From Anaeromyces robustus (lineage: Eukaryota; Neocallimastigomycota; Neocallimastigomycetes; Neocallimastigales; Neocallimastigaceae), in contig MCFG01000070.1 in NCBI GenBank assembly GCA_002104895.1, forward strand, positions 182,501 through 206,731: a DNA stretch of 24,231 nucleotides, written 5' to 3'. Positions 1 to 15,968 of the stretch are shown here, piece by piece. The translations under genes and the position numbers were made by a program. The stretch's first letter is position 1. Every line of letters begins with the position of its first letter. Under the pieces are notes generated by a model, which saw only the letters and a list, made by a program, of their open reading frames with translations, was not told the origin of the DNA and ran no database searches.

Positions 1-109
1 TATATGAATTATAAATACAATTATATATTATAGTAAAAATATATTAAATATTATTATTATTATATCATTTTATTATTTTTACATTTAATATTTATAGTAA
101 TATTATAAT

Positions 110-829
110 AATACCTTTTTCATGAGCTTTCTTTAATTCATGATAAAGTGTATTGGGTGGTATATCAGAAATTGAATAAGAATCTTCAGTAAATTTATCA
201 TTATAATAGATATCAGAAAAATTATATACTTTTGGGGATGAAGGAGCATCTATTGAATATCTACGCTTAATTGATTTATTTTTATCTTCGTTTTTTTGTT
301 TTAAATTGATAGCACTAATACTTGTCATTTTTTTTAAACGACGAATATGTTCTTTTGAATTAAGTAAAACTTTTGGTTTCCTAAAAGAACTTTTTTTAGC
401 AAGTGTTGTTTTTCCATTTAGATTACTATAAGATCTATGACGGGTAATTCCGCTATATCTTTTTCTTTCAGTATTTGGATATTGATAATTATGGGATTTA
501 TTAATATGATTATGCTTAGAATCCTCCATATAACATGGTGTTGAATCAGAAAGTTGTGAAATGTCTGCAAATGATATTGATTTTGCTCTTCTTTCTCTAA
601 AATGAATATCTTCAGAATGATTATCTTCAAAATGATTTGGTATTTTTAATGATAATTCCCTTTTTAAATGAACATTTTCATTTACATCTCTTTTATAAGT
701 ATTTGAAGTAAGTGAACTTTTTCTTGGATATTTTAAATTTGGATTAATATTAAAAACTTCATTATTTATTTTCTCATTTTCTTTTTCATTATCAAAATAA
801 TCTTTCAAATAATTATTATCAAATTGCAT
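110..829 (-). CDS. Hypothetical phospho-motif-rich protein, 5' exon (partial)
   Basis: I do not recognise this protein. The exon starts at the ATG at 829 and stays open for about 240 codons. It is rich in Asn, Lys and Ser, with no membrane segment and no known domain that I can name. It has many basic-residue-plus-serine sites that look like substrates of AGC or CaMK kinases or 14-3-3 proteins, such as RERRAKSIS, RKRYSG, RHRSYS and KRRYSIDAPSSP. It is probably an intrinsically disordered regulatory protein. The frame formally runs to a stop at 92, but the last residues (GIIIILL) look like intron. A good donor, AAG|GTATTA, sits just before them, so I end the exon at about 110. The minus strand from 109 to 1 contains no AG, so the acceptor and the rest of the gene lie beyond the window edge. 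Confidence 0.6.
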
Positions 830-846
830 TTTATTACTTCAAAAAA

Positions 847-1199
847 ATTTAATTAAAATACAATTTTATTATATATAAGATTAATATAAATAAAATAAAA
901 CAAAATATAAATTAATAATTAAAAAATTTTTTTAAAAAAAATAAAAATAGAAATGTAACGATAATTTAAAATTTTAATAAATTAATAATGAAAAAAGATT
1001 TGATAATTAATATTAATAAAAAAAATTAAAAAGATTTAATTAAAAAACAATTATATTACATAAAAATAAAATAAAACATAAAATATAAATTATTAAAAAA
1101 AAAATAAAAATAGAAATGTAACAATATTTTAAAATTTTAATAAATTAATAATGAAAAAGATTTGATAATTAATATTAATAAAAAAAATAAAAAAAAATA
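847..1199. repeat. Tandem duplication, two diverged copies of about 165-187 bp
   Basis: Copy 1 (about 847-1033) and copy 2 (about 1034-1199) share their order of landmarks. Each begins with ATTTAATTAAAA, followed by ACAATT, ATAAAATAAAAC, AAAATATAAATT, then TAGAAATGTAAC (948 and 1111), and finally AATTAATAATGAAAAA and GATTTGATAATTAATATT. Small indels and substitutions separate the copies. The shared words are long and ordered enough to exceed background A+T similarity. Confidence 0.75.
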
Positions 1200-1906
1200 T
1201 TTAGTAAAACTAAATTCTTCTTTTTTTTTTTTTATAAGTGCATATAAAATATATCTTACCTTTTTAAGAAATATTATACTTTATTTACAGTTATATACTA
1301 AATAATAAATTATATTTATAATAACAATACTTATTTTTTAAAAAAGTATATAATTTTAAAATATATAGTTACCTATTATATATTAATTAAGTTAATTAAA
1401 AAGTAAAGAAAAATAAATATATAATTTATATATTTAAAATTGTATATTATGTATATATTATGATTTTTGAATAAATTATGGAAATTTTTATGATTTTTTA
1501 AGACTTTTTCTTTAAAAATAATTATTAATTTTGTATAATTTTTTATAATGAAAAAATGAAAATATTATAATTAATATTATAATTTTCAATTCCTTATTAT
1601 AAATGATTTTATTATCAAATTATTATTTCCAAAGTCCCTTCTGATATATACAATTACAATTGCATTATTAAAAATAAAAATTCATTATAAGAATTAATAT
1701 TTAAATTAATAATTATAATTAAAAATGAATTTGAATAATAATAATTGAAATGTGATATAGAAAATTAATAATTAATATTTTTTTATTTATTAAATTTTAA
1801 TTTATTTTTTAAAGCATTTTCTTTTTTTCTTAAATATACTTATTTACTTTTTTTTTAACAAAAAAAAAAATAAATAATTATAAATGCTATTTTAATTTAA
1901 ACGTAG

Positions 1907-1946
<40 letters not shown>

Positions 1947-2944
1947 ACTTATATATAATATATAAGAAATTGTTTTATTGATTTAAATTTAATTTACTTA
2001 TCATTAGTATTTATAATATATAATATATTTTTATTAATATTAATATACATATACATATTTATATATTTATAATATATTTCAATTTTAAAAAAATTATTGT
2101 AATAATAATAATTCAATTCATAATTATAATTTAATTTATTGATACATATATTAATATATAAATAATTTAATTAAATTTATATGAGATGAAATATATTAAA
2201 ATATTCATATGGAATAATAAATTATTTTAACCAAATTTTTTATTTAAAAATTTTAATATATAGCAAAATAAACCAAAAAAAAAAAAAATAATTAGTATTA
2301 AATAACTGATTTCAGAGTTAATATTATTTTTTTTTTTCATATTTAATATGAAAAAAACATATATATTTATAATAATTAATAATAATAATAATAATTATAA
2401 TTATAAAGAATATTAAAAATATTAATAATATTAATAATATTAGAAATGAGAAATTAGAAATAATAATAACTAACAAATACTATAAGAAAACTAATAGTAT
2501 TATTTATATACAATCATAATAATTATATAATTAAAATTAAATATAATATAATAATATAAAAAAATTTAGTTAAATAATAAGAATTTAAAAATATCCATTT
2601 GTACAATTAATTAGTATATAATATATTAATTAAGATTAAATATTAAATATTAAATAATATATATATATATATTATATTTAATTTTTAACCTAGTTAATAA
2701 AATAATAAAAAATTGAAGTCTTTTTTTATTTTATTAATTATATCATTAATTTGTTAATGAAAGATAGGTAAAGTACATAATAAAAATTTCTTTATATTTT
2801 CTTTAATATATATAATAATAATTTATTGAATATTACAAATTAATTATAATAAAATTAAATTATGTTTTACACATATATATATATACTTTTTTTTCATATT
2901 GTCATATATAATTATATAATTATTTTTAATAATATATAATAATA

Positions 2945-2977
2945 ATGTTAAAATGGTCTCAACAAAAAAAAAAATAA
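2945..2977 (+). other. Upstream ORF before the GON7-like start
   Basis: A 10-codon reading frame (MLKWSQQKKK, then stop) ends 22 bases before the ATG at 3000. If the transcript starts upstream of it, it could reduce initiation at the main start. It may equally be chance. Confidence 0.25.
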
Positions 2978-2999
2978 TAATAATAATAATAGGAAAAAA

Positions 3000-3191
3000 A
3001 TGACACATTTACAATATACATATATTGACAATTCTAAAAATATTAATATAGAAAAACAACTTGAATTAAAAAATCCAAATTCATTGTTAAGCCTAGCTGA
3101 AAATATTGAAAAATTAAAAGTTGAAATAAATGATTACTTAACAGATCGTGTCAAGGTTGAAGCTGATGAAAAAAAAAAAAAATCAAATTAA
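3000..3191 (+). CDS. GON7: GON7-like subunit of the KEOPS/EKC complex
   Basis: As read, this is a 63-residue single-exon protein. The segment SLAENIEKLKVEINDYLTDR followed by VKVEADEKKKK resembles the core of fungal Gon7, which has a leucine-rich helix, a motif of the form IN(D/E)(F/Y)LT-R, and then a lysine-rich stretch. Gon7 is a small, partly disordered protein that binds Pcc1 in the KEOPS complex, which makes the t6A modification at position 37 of ANN-decoding tRNAs. The assignment rests on motif memory and not on a search. The frame ends right after a run of 14 As (3167-3180 onward to 3182). One base fewer in that run would continue to a stop at 3240-3242 and add a basic tail ending in KKQKIDN. 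The annotated C-terminus may therefore be wrong. Confidence 0.55.
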   Translation: MTHLQYTYIDNSKNINIEKQLELKNPNSLLSLAENIEKLKVEINDYLTDRVKVEADEKKKKSN

Positions 3192-3242
3192 AATAAATGA
3201 ATCTCAAACGCATGTAACAAAAAAACAAAAAATTGATAATTA

Positions 3243-3828
3243 AAATATTTTTTTCTCATTTTAATCTTCTTATCTATCAATATATCAAATATAGGGATAA
3301 TGATAAAATACAAACAAGCTTAACTAATAATCAGAATTTTTCAATATATTACAATATCGATAATAAAAGTAATAATATAAACTGATTATTATTATACCTT
3401 ATTAAATTTTTTAATTAGATTATAACCATTAAACATTTCCAAAAATTAAATTAAAAAAAATAGATGTCACATTTCAGATTCATTTTATAAAATTATTTAT
3501 AATAAAATTTCATCATTTTAAGTTTTAAATTTATTATTTAATAATTTAAAATCATTATTAGTATTTTCCTTTTTATGTGTTAAAATTTAATAATAAAATA
3601 GAATTATTCAAATTAAATATCTTCAAATATATTTTGATATGTACATGTGTCTTTTTAAGTTTTTATTAATATAATTATATATATATATATATATTTTTTT
3701 TTTTTTTGAAAAAAATAATAATAATATTTTAAAATATATTGATACAAAATAAAAATGATAATATAAAAAAATTATTTGTATATAATTAATGTTTTTATGT
3801 GGTATTAATAGTTGATTCTCGAATTATT
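3243..3828. other. Convergent 3' intergenic region
   Basis: The region lies between the 3' ends of the GON7-like gene (plus) and ABC copy 1 (minus). It is A+T-rich with short AT and poly-T tracts near 3680-3710. I see no gene, and it presumably holds both 3' UTRs. Confidence 0.6.
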
Positions 3829-8235
<4,407 letters not shown>

Positions 8236-8597
8236 TTTATATATATTCTTATATACTTTACTTCAAATCTACAATATATAATACTTTCTTTTCTATAATA
8301 ATTAATTATTATTAATATTTATTTACATATAAATATATTTTTTTTTTCTATTTTCAAAAATTGTATAAAGAAAATCAATTATTGAAAAATCTTCTGATTT
8401 TTATTAAACATAATTATTAATTTTACAGTTTATGGATCTTTATATATAATATATATATATATATATATACATTTAAAGTTAAAATTTCTATTTATACTAT
8501 AAAACTCTATTATATAATGTCAATTGGTAATATTATAAAATTATAAATAACAATAGTTTAAATATATATATACTCAAATTTATTAATTGTAATTATT

Positions 8598-8599
<2 letters not shown>

Positions 8600-8689
<90 letters not shown>

Positions 8690-8690
8690 T
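8600..8690. repeat. (ATTT)n tetranucleotide microsatellite
   Basis: About 22 copies of ATTT lie some 365 bases upstream of the ATG of ABC copy 1. The tract is essentially uninterrupted. Confidence 0.95.
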
Positions 8691-8736
8691 CTTGTATTAT
8701 TGTTGTTGTTGTTATAAGTTAAAACAACAAAATAAT

Positions 8737-8739
<3 letters not shown>

Positions 8740-8825
<86 letters not shown>

Positions 8826-8843
8826 TAACAATAATAATAATAT
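8740..8843. repeat. (AAT)n microsatellite with AAC interruptions
   Basis: About 28 AAT units are followed by a short mixed AAC/AAT tract. It is the second array in the region upstream of ABC copy 1. Confidence 0.92.
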
Positions 8844-9134
8844 TGATTATGATGATGATAATTAAAGGATAAGAAAAAGTATAAAAATTTTATTATTCTT
8901 TTATTAATATTTATTTAATCCGAGGAAAAAATAGACTATAGAAACAAAAAAAAAAAAAAAAAAAAAAAAGATTTTCTTAATTTGTTTAATTTTATTAAAT
9001 ACTGGTTATTTTTTATTAAAAATTTAATTTTTATTGAAAGTTTAATTATAATAATATTAATATAATATAAAATTAATTGAAATATGATATTTAAAATAAA
9101 ATAATAAGAATAAGAATATGAAAAATATTATATA

Positions 9135-9222
9135 TATTTTATAAAATAATTTAAATACATTATGTAATATTGTTAAATATATTTTTATAAAAAATAATGT
9201 ATTTAAATTATTTTATAAAATA
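9135..9222. repeat. Perfect 29-bp inverted repeat with 30-nt spacer
   Basis: The left arm (9135-9163) and right arm (9194-9222) are exact reverse complements over all 29 bases, including the non-palindromic word AAATACATTAT. The spacer is 9164-9193. The repeat lies about 400 bases beyond the stop codon of ABC copy 2 in its direction of transcription. It could form a hairpin or cruciform. Confidence 0.85.
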
Positions 9223-9346
9223 GAAATATAATAGAAATAATAAAAATCTAAGATTAATATATAGATATATTATTAAATAAACTAATTCTAAATGATTAAA
9301 TATAGTTATAAATATTGATAGTTATAATAATGTATTTGATATTTAT

Positions 9347-9505
9347 AATAATATTGATATTTATAATACATTGATATTTATAATTATATATTGATATTTA
9401 TAATAATATAATAATACATTGTTATTTATAATTATATATTGATATTTATAATAATATAATAATACATTGATATTTATAATTATATATTGATATTTATAAT
9501 AATAT
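9347..9505. repeat. 48-bp minisatellite (about 2.8 full units)
   Basis: Unit 1 (9371-9418) and unit 2 (9419-9466) differ by one base (TTGATATT against TTGTTATT). A third partial unit runs 9467-9505. Each unit is built from two related half-units that start with TTGATATTTATAAT, and extra half-unit material begins near 9347. Confidence 0.85.
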
Positions 9506-9616
9506 ATTGATAATAATATGTTATTAATAATAAATTAATAAATTCAAAAATATTAAATATTCCTAAAAATGATTAAAAAGAATATATTTATTCTTTTTAT
9601 TTTTATTTTTTTTTTC

Positions 9617-12600
9617 CTATTCTTCTTTAATTTTACGATTACTATCTTCATGAATAACGTATAAAAATACTTCTTCTAAAGTTGTTTGACTCATACCCCA
9701 TGTATTAACATAATTATCAGGATTTTCATCTAAATATTGTACAAAATCTGGTACATATTGAGCTTGTTCATCATTAAAATCATAAATTAATGCACCTGCA
9801 CTATCATCAGCAATGTGAATACCTGGTACCATATTTGAAGCAATTGCTTTAAATTTATCAATATTTTCTACATCAACTAAAACACTAATACGATAACCAT
9901 TACCAAATTTATTCTTTAAATGAATACTATTACCAATAGCTTTAATTGTACCAGTACTCATAATTACAATATCATCACCTAAAGCATCTGCTTCCTCCAT
10001 TGAATGTGTAGTTAATAAAATGCATCTATCTTTTTTAAATTTTTCAATGAATTGCCAAACATAACGACGATTTACAGGATCCATTCCTGTAGTTGGTTCA
10101 TCTAATAAAATTACATTTGGATCACCAATTGTTGCAATAATCATAGATAAACGTCTTTTCATACCTCCTGAATAAGTTTCTGCTCTTGCATCTTTAACAG
10201 TATACAATTGAACAGCTTTTAATCTATTAATTAAAATATCATCTAATTCAGGACAGCTTTTTGCTCCTTTAATACCAGAATAAAGACGTAAATGTTCTAA
10301 AGCAGTCAAATCTTTATATAATATATCATGTTGAGGACAAATACCAAGTTCTGATTGAACACTAGTAGGATTTTTTCTAACACTTTTATTATAAACTAAA
10401 ATATCACCAGAAGAAGGTGGTGATAAACCTGAAATGATATTCATAGTTGTTGATTTACCAGCACCATTTTGACCTAATAAAGCAACACTATAATGAACAA
10501 AGTATATATATATATATATTATATTATATTATATTATTATTAATAACAAAAATAAAATAAAATAAAATAAAATAAAATAAAATAAAATAAAATAAAAAAT
10601 AAAATATAAAAAAAACATAAATATTTGTATAATATCATATATTATAATTATATGTTTTAATTGTAATAATAATTAATTACACTTTATCCTGGCCAATTGA
10701 TAAGCAACTACCTTTCACTGCAACTTTTCTCTTTTTACCACTACCGTAAACTTTACGAAGATTAATGATTTTCACTGGATCGTTATTTGATTCTTATATA
10801 TATTTATAATAATAATAAAAAATTAATAATTAATTAAAAATAAATAAATAATAAAAAATAAATATATAATAAAAAACAAATAAATAATAAAAAATAAAAA
10901 TAATTAATTTTATATATATGATATTATATTATATATTATATAAAAATATTTATATGATAGAAATAATTTATTGTTATTGTTGTTAATTACTATTTTAAAT
11001 ACTATATTAAAAATTAAATATACTTATTTACCATCATATGTATACTGATAATGATTCTGAACATCATCATCTAAATCTTTCACATCTATCTCAAGTGGAT
11101 ATTTATTTTGAATTTGAGTAACCCAATCCCTTTTTTTAACAGATTTATTATTATTAAACCAATATGAAGGAAGTAAAAAGTAATAAAATGGTTTTCGATT
11201 TCCATATTCATTTGGAAGAATATTATCTAAATATAATCCTAAAACATAATATAAAACAATATTTGCAAATAAATAATATAAAGCATAACAAGTTGGTTCC
11301 ATATAATCAAGTTTTAAAGCATAATTTAATAATGATGAAGGCTTTTTAAAGAAATCATTCCATTTAAATCCGGTTCCTTTGACTACTGTATTTGTTACTG
11401 AATTATAAGAATTACTAGAAAGATTACTTATGTCAATAAAAAGTTTTCCGAAATTAAAGAATGGTAAAAAGATAGAAAATACTAGAAAAAGTTTTGTTTG
11501 TTTGTTTGTTTGTTTTGTTAATAAAAAATATTTCGTTAATAATATATTTAAAAATAATAATAATAATAATAATAATAAAGTATTTATTTTACATTTTCTA
11601 ATAAATTGTGGTACTTTGGTACTCCACCAAATATATGCAATATATTGATCCGAAAATAAAAATGACTGAATAAGAAAACCAATAATTAAAAATGATATAC
11701 CAATGAGAAGTATTCATTAATTAAGGAATTAATAAAAAAAAAAAAAAGAAAAAAAAAAAAGAAACAATAAAATAAAAATATAAAAATAAAAATTTAATTA
11801 AAATTATAAATATAATAATAATAATAATAATAAAAAGGATATCAGCTGTCATAGAACGACTAACAAGTGTTGTAATAAACATTGCAAGAGCACCCATAGC
11901 TAAACCAAACACAAAGAAAACAATTAATAAAACCTAATTTATAATTATAATAAAAAAAATGAATATTTCATTACTTTATAAATATTATTAATTAATTAAT
12001 TAATTAATTAATTAATTTACCCAAAAGTTAGTATTTGTAAAGAATGCATAATTAAATAATTTTCCAAAAATAATTGTAGCAATAGAATTAATGAAAAAAT
12101 GAATAACATAAATAACAGTCCAACTTAACCAATATACACTTTGTTTTAATCCCATCATTTCCATACTAAAACGAATTCTATTTTCTTTTTCAGATACAAT
12201 AGTACTAAGAATATTAATAAATATAACCATAGCTACACAAAAAAAGAACATTGGTCCAGATTCAGTAACAAGAGCATCTTCAAAACCACTTAATGGCAAT
12301 ATTGGAAAATCTTTTAAATCTACTGTAAATTGTGGTTTAATGCTAGGATCACCATTAGCAAATTTAACTTATTTTTTTTTTAAATAGTTATAAATAAAAT
12401 CATTTAAATATTATATAAATATATATAAATAATAATTTATATATTTAAATTTAATAAAAACGTTAAAAAAAGAGAGAGAAAAAAACGGTATTTTTATATA
12501 ATTTTATATCTAACTATCTTTTTCAGCATACCTATTGCTTCATCCATACCACGAGCAACACTAGCAACTCTTGAACCAAATGGATCAGTAGAATTATAAT

Positions 12601-12919
12601 TTAATGTTGCATTATACCATAATTGATAACGATAATTTGTTGTATTAGTAGTATTTTTTATATCAAAAACAATACCAAAATGTGTAATATTTTGATGGTT
12701 TAAAGAATAATTATATATAAAATCACTATTTGGAACATGAATAATATTGTGTCTTTCTTTAATATCAAAATTTAATTTATCATCTTTTATGTTTGTTAAT
12801 ATATAAAATAACGATAGAAAATGAATAAATGATATATAATAATATAATAAAGAATTGAAAATAATGTTAATAATAATAACAATAATTACAATAAATAATG
12901 ATTAATAATATAATAATAA

Positions 12920-12956
<37 letters not shown>

Positions 12957-13744
12957 TAATAATTGTATCTTACTTTCCCAATTTTCCCATTTACTTAAAT
13001 CAGTTTCCCAGTTAAGATTCATTCTTTTATTATTTGCTTCAACAAAATTTGAAATAATTATATCAATATTTGGATCCCTTTGACATACAGAATTATCAAT
13101 ACAATTAGTAAACATTAAATTAATACATTTATTTTGTTCATTAATAGGACCCTATTATCATTATATAATTATATATATATTTCAAAATGACACGTCACAA
13201 ATATTTTATATTGTAAAATATTTTATATATATAAAATAACATATATTATTAAATAATACACGTATAAAATAATAAATAAGATATTTCATATTTAAATTAT
13301 ATTTAAGTTAAATATAGATAAAAAAAAAACATACAACACAATCTTCAATACCAGATAAGGGATATTTATCAAGTTTATAAATTCCTTTACCTATACCTAA
13401 TTGATTTTGATGTAATATAATAATAAATTTAACTAAAATCATTGCAATTAATGGCGTAAGTATTGAAATCAATAATGAAGTTTTCCAATACCTAAACTTT
13501 TATATATATATTAAAAATATAATAATAAATTTAATATATATATATATATATATGTATAATTTATTATTATAAATTTTTTAATATATATTTTTAAATAAAC
13601 CTGCAAAATGAAATTCTTCTTTAACATTGTTAAAAATTGAATGAACCATAATCCTGATTTTTTATTAATTTTTTCTTTATCCCATAATTTAATTTCAAAT
13701 GCATTGGCATCAATGCTACTATTATTATCTTCTTGTTTTTTCAT
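9617..13744 (-). CDS. ABCA-subfamily half transporter, copy 2 (907 aa, 10 exons)
   Basis: Exons on the minus strand: 13744-13601, 13496-13335, 13151-12974, 12783-12532, 12367-12021, 11933-11843, 11709-11593, 11481-11032, 10792-10681 and 10487-9617. The total is 2724 nt, the same as copy 1. Exons 3 to 7 are 178, 252, 347, 91 and 117 nt in both genes. The layout is TM1 at about 55-78, an outer loop with N-linked sites, further TM segments, then the ATPase: Walker A GQNGAGKST from G623, Q-loop Q670, signature YSGGMKRR from Y723, Walker B ending in E748 and H-loop H779. All catalytic residues are intact, so it should be an active half transporter, perhaps pairing with itself or copy 1. It has its own intron between exons 8 and 9 and lacks three introns found in copy 1. 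One intron is U12-type. Confidence 0.9.
10547..10597. repeat. (AATAA)n pentanucleotide repeat in intron 9 of ABC copy 2
   Basis: About ten AAATA/AATAA units lie within the intron 10488-10680, between the exon ending at 10681 and the one starting at 10487. Confidence 0.85.
11710..11842 (-). other. U12-type AT-AC intron (intron 6 of ABC copy 2, 133 nt)
   Basis: The donor is G|ATATCCTTTTT. The branch site TTCCTTAAT (11728-11720) matches the U12 consensus TTCCTTAAC at eight of nine positions, with its adenosines 11-12 nt from the end. The intron ends in GAATAC before exon TTCTCATTGG. The join gives S-M-T-A-V-L-I-G-I-S-F-L-I-I-G, in frame and aligned with copy 1 (R-I-A-V-L-S-G-I-F-V-L-I-I-G). It has the same codon and the same phase 1 as copy 1. 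Confidence 0.9.
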
Positions 13745-15341
13745 TTTATTATTATTTTTAATATAAATTTAAATATAAAGGAAAAAAAATATATATAACT
13801 ACATTATATATGAAATTAAATAAAAAAAAAAAAAAATTAATTTCTGAAATTTCTTAAATTTAACATTTTATAATTATTATATTTTTATTTTCTTATTTTT
13901 ATTTTAATTATCTTACTTGTACTATTAATATTATAATATTAATGTATAAATCTTCATAAACGATTTTGTGAATTTTTTTTTTTGAAGAAAAGAGAAATAA
14001 AATTGAATGTAGATATATATATGATATGAACCTAGCACTGCCTTTTTAAATATATGATACAGGCAGTTAAAATATTTGTAATAATAATTAATTAAATATT
14101 TAATGTAAAAAATTATAAAAATATCAAATATCAATAATATAAAATTTAATATATTAAATATGATTATATAAATAATAAGAATAGTAAAAAAAAAAAATTT
14201 GATTAAAAATAAAGTTTAAAATAATTAAATATATTTCAGAAAATTTTATATAATCATTCATTTTATTTATTTATCTATCTATTTATATATATATATTATT
14301 TAAATATATATAATATTTATTATGAGTTAGAGTTTTATTCTTAAATGACTACTATATTATATAAATATCCTTTTGACAATATAGATTCATAGATAATGTG
14401 TTAATAAGCTATTAAAAATTTTCATATAAAATAAAAGTAAATATATATATATATTTATTATAATTATATATATATATATTCATTTTTATTATTACTATTG
14501 TTAATAATATTCTAATAATAAACTTTAATAATATTTATAATTTTATTTTTTTTTCTTTGTTAATATTATTAATAAAAAGATATAAAAATATAATACATAT
14601 TTTTTATATTTTACTTATTGACATTTATTTACATTTAAAAAAAAAAAAAAAAAAAAGAACATAAATTAATTATGATTTTTAAAAAAAAGATATATCTATT
14701 AACATAAAATTTAAAAGCACATTTTTGATAAACATATTTCTAAATGATTGATTAATATCATATATACAACATTTATAACAATTATAATATTATCTTATTA
14801 TTTTTCTTTTTTTAAAGAAAAAAAATAGGATTTTAGATTTCAAACTTTAATTGAAACAAGATTTACATTTTTCAAAATGTTCTAGTTTAATTATTTCAAA
14901 AAAAAAAAAAAAAAAAAGACTTTATTATTAAAGATTTTGGTAATTATTATCTTTATTTATATTATATAATATTTAATAAAATAATATAATTTTTAGGTTA
15001 CACAAACATTGCTAAATTGTTTTTTAATGTAACATTAAAAAAAATCAAATTATAATTATACATATATTACAATATAAAATAATATACATCTTTAGAAATA
15101 TATTTAAAAAACTTTTTTATTTTTTTTTATAAAATCTAATTTTATATAGTTTTCATTAATTTTTATTAAAAATCTTCTTCTTTACATATTAAACCTTTTA
15201 TAAATTATTATTAATAACTTTATAAAAAATTAAATATAAAAATAAATATTATCACTTAATTAAGAAAAAAAAATATATTTATATCTTTTTACTTTTTTAT
15301 TATTATTATTGTTGTTATTGTTATTTTTGTTTATGATTATT
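13745..15341. other. Intergenic region upstream of ABC copy 2
   Basis: This 1.6 kb region runs from the start of ABC copy 2 to the stop of the DALR-domain gene. It is A+T-rich with A runs near 14638-14656 and 14900-14917. The open frame of 67 codons at 13931-14134 has no protein-like composition. The only less A+T-rich spot is a small hairpin at 14037-14067. Confidence 0.65.
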
Positions 15342-15934
15342 TCACATTCTATCTAAAGGTTGAACACCAAGTACTGATAATCCATGATACAATAATTTAC
15401 GAATGAAAGAAAACAATAATAATCTGGTATTTGCTAAAACTTCCCAATATTGATCATTATTTTCAATGTCATTACTTTCATTTTCATCTACTCTGGATCT
15501 CTTACGGCTATCTAAAGCTTTAATTTCATTAGATAATTTTGATTTACCTAATCCTTTCACACGTAAATCAGAACTTGCTGAAGAAATACTATGTGATATA
15601 TGATTAAGAGCATCTAAAATAAGAGATGGTTCAATCTTTTGACAAACACTTGGATAAATATTATATATATAATCATCTATAAACCACATAATTGAGAAAA
15701 CTTCTGGAGTTACTCTAACTAATTCCTCAAAATCAAAAATGGAATTAATATTATTAGAAATATATTTATTTTCAAAATCTTCTATATTACTAAAAATATC
15801 CTTATTCATTGAAAATAATTGATTATTATCATTCATTTTCTTTTCATTTTTTTCATTTATAACACCTTGGAATTCTTTTTGCTTCTCATTAAAATCACAA
15901 TTTCTCAAAATACTTTTAAATATAATATAAGAAG

Positions 15935-15968
<34 letters not shown>

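Larger units (their letters stand above)
830..2999. other. Divergent intergenic region
   Basis: About 2.2 kb of extremely A+T-rich DNA lies between the divergent starts at 829 (minus) and 3000 (plus), so it should hold both promoters. I see no coding texture on either strand. It contains a tandem duplication near its left end (listed separately), an A run of about 31 at 1915-1945, and many short AT repeats. No tRNA-like or other GC-richer island is visible. Confidence 0.7.
8236..9616. other. Intergenic region between the two ABC copies
   Basis: This 1.4 kb region holds the promoter and 5' UTR of copy 1 and the 3' flank of copy 2. It contains no coding texture. It carries an ATTT microsatellite, an AAT microsatellite, an A run (8946-8969), a perfect inverted repeat and a minisatellite, listed separately where notable. 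Confidence 0.75.

Noticed and set aside
418-630. A 70-codon minus-strand frame within the first gene
   Set aside because: It is a shadow of the longer frame of the phospho-motif protein, and its Ile-rich composition is typical of an off-frame reading.
8600-8843. Regular repeats that might suggest a CRISPR array
   Set aside because: These are simple tetra- and trinucleotide microsatellites without unique spacers, and the genome is eukaryotic.
13931-14134. A 67-codon minus-strand frame
   Set aside because: It is rich in Tyr, Ile and Phe with no motif, no splice-supported extension and no clear homology. It looks like chance in A+T-rich DNA.
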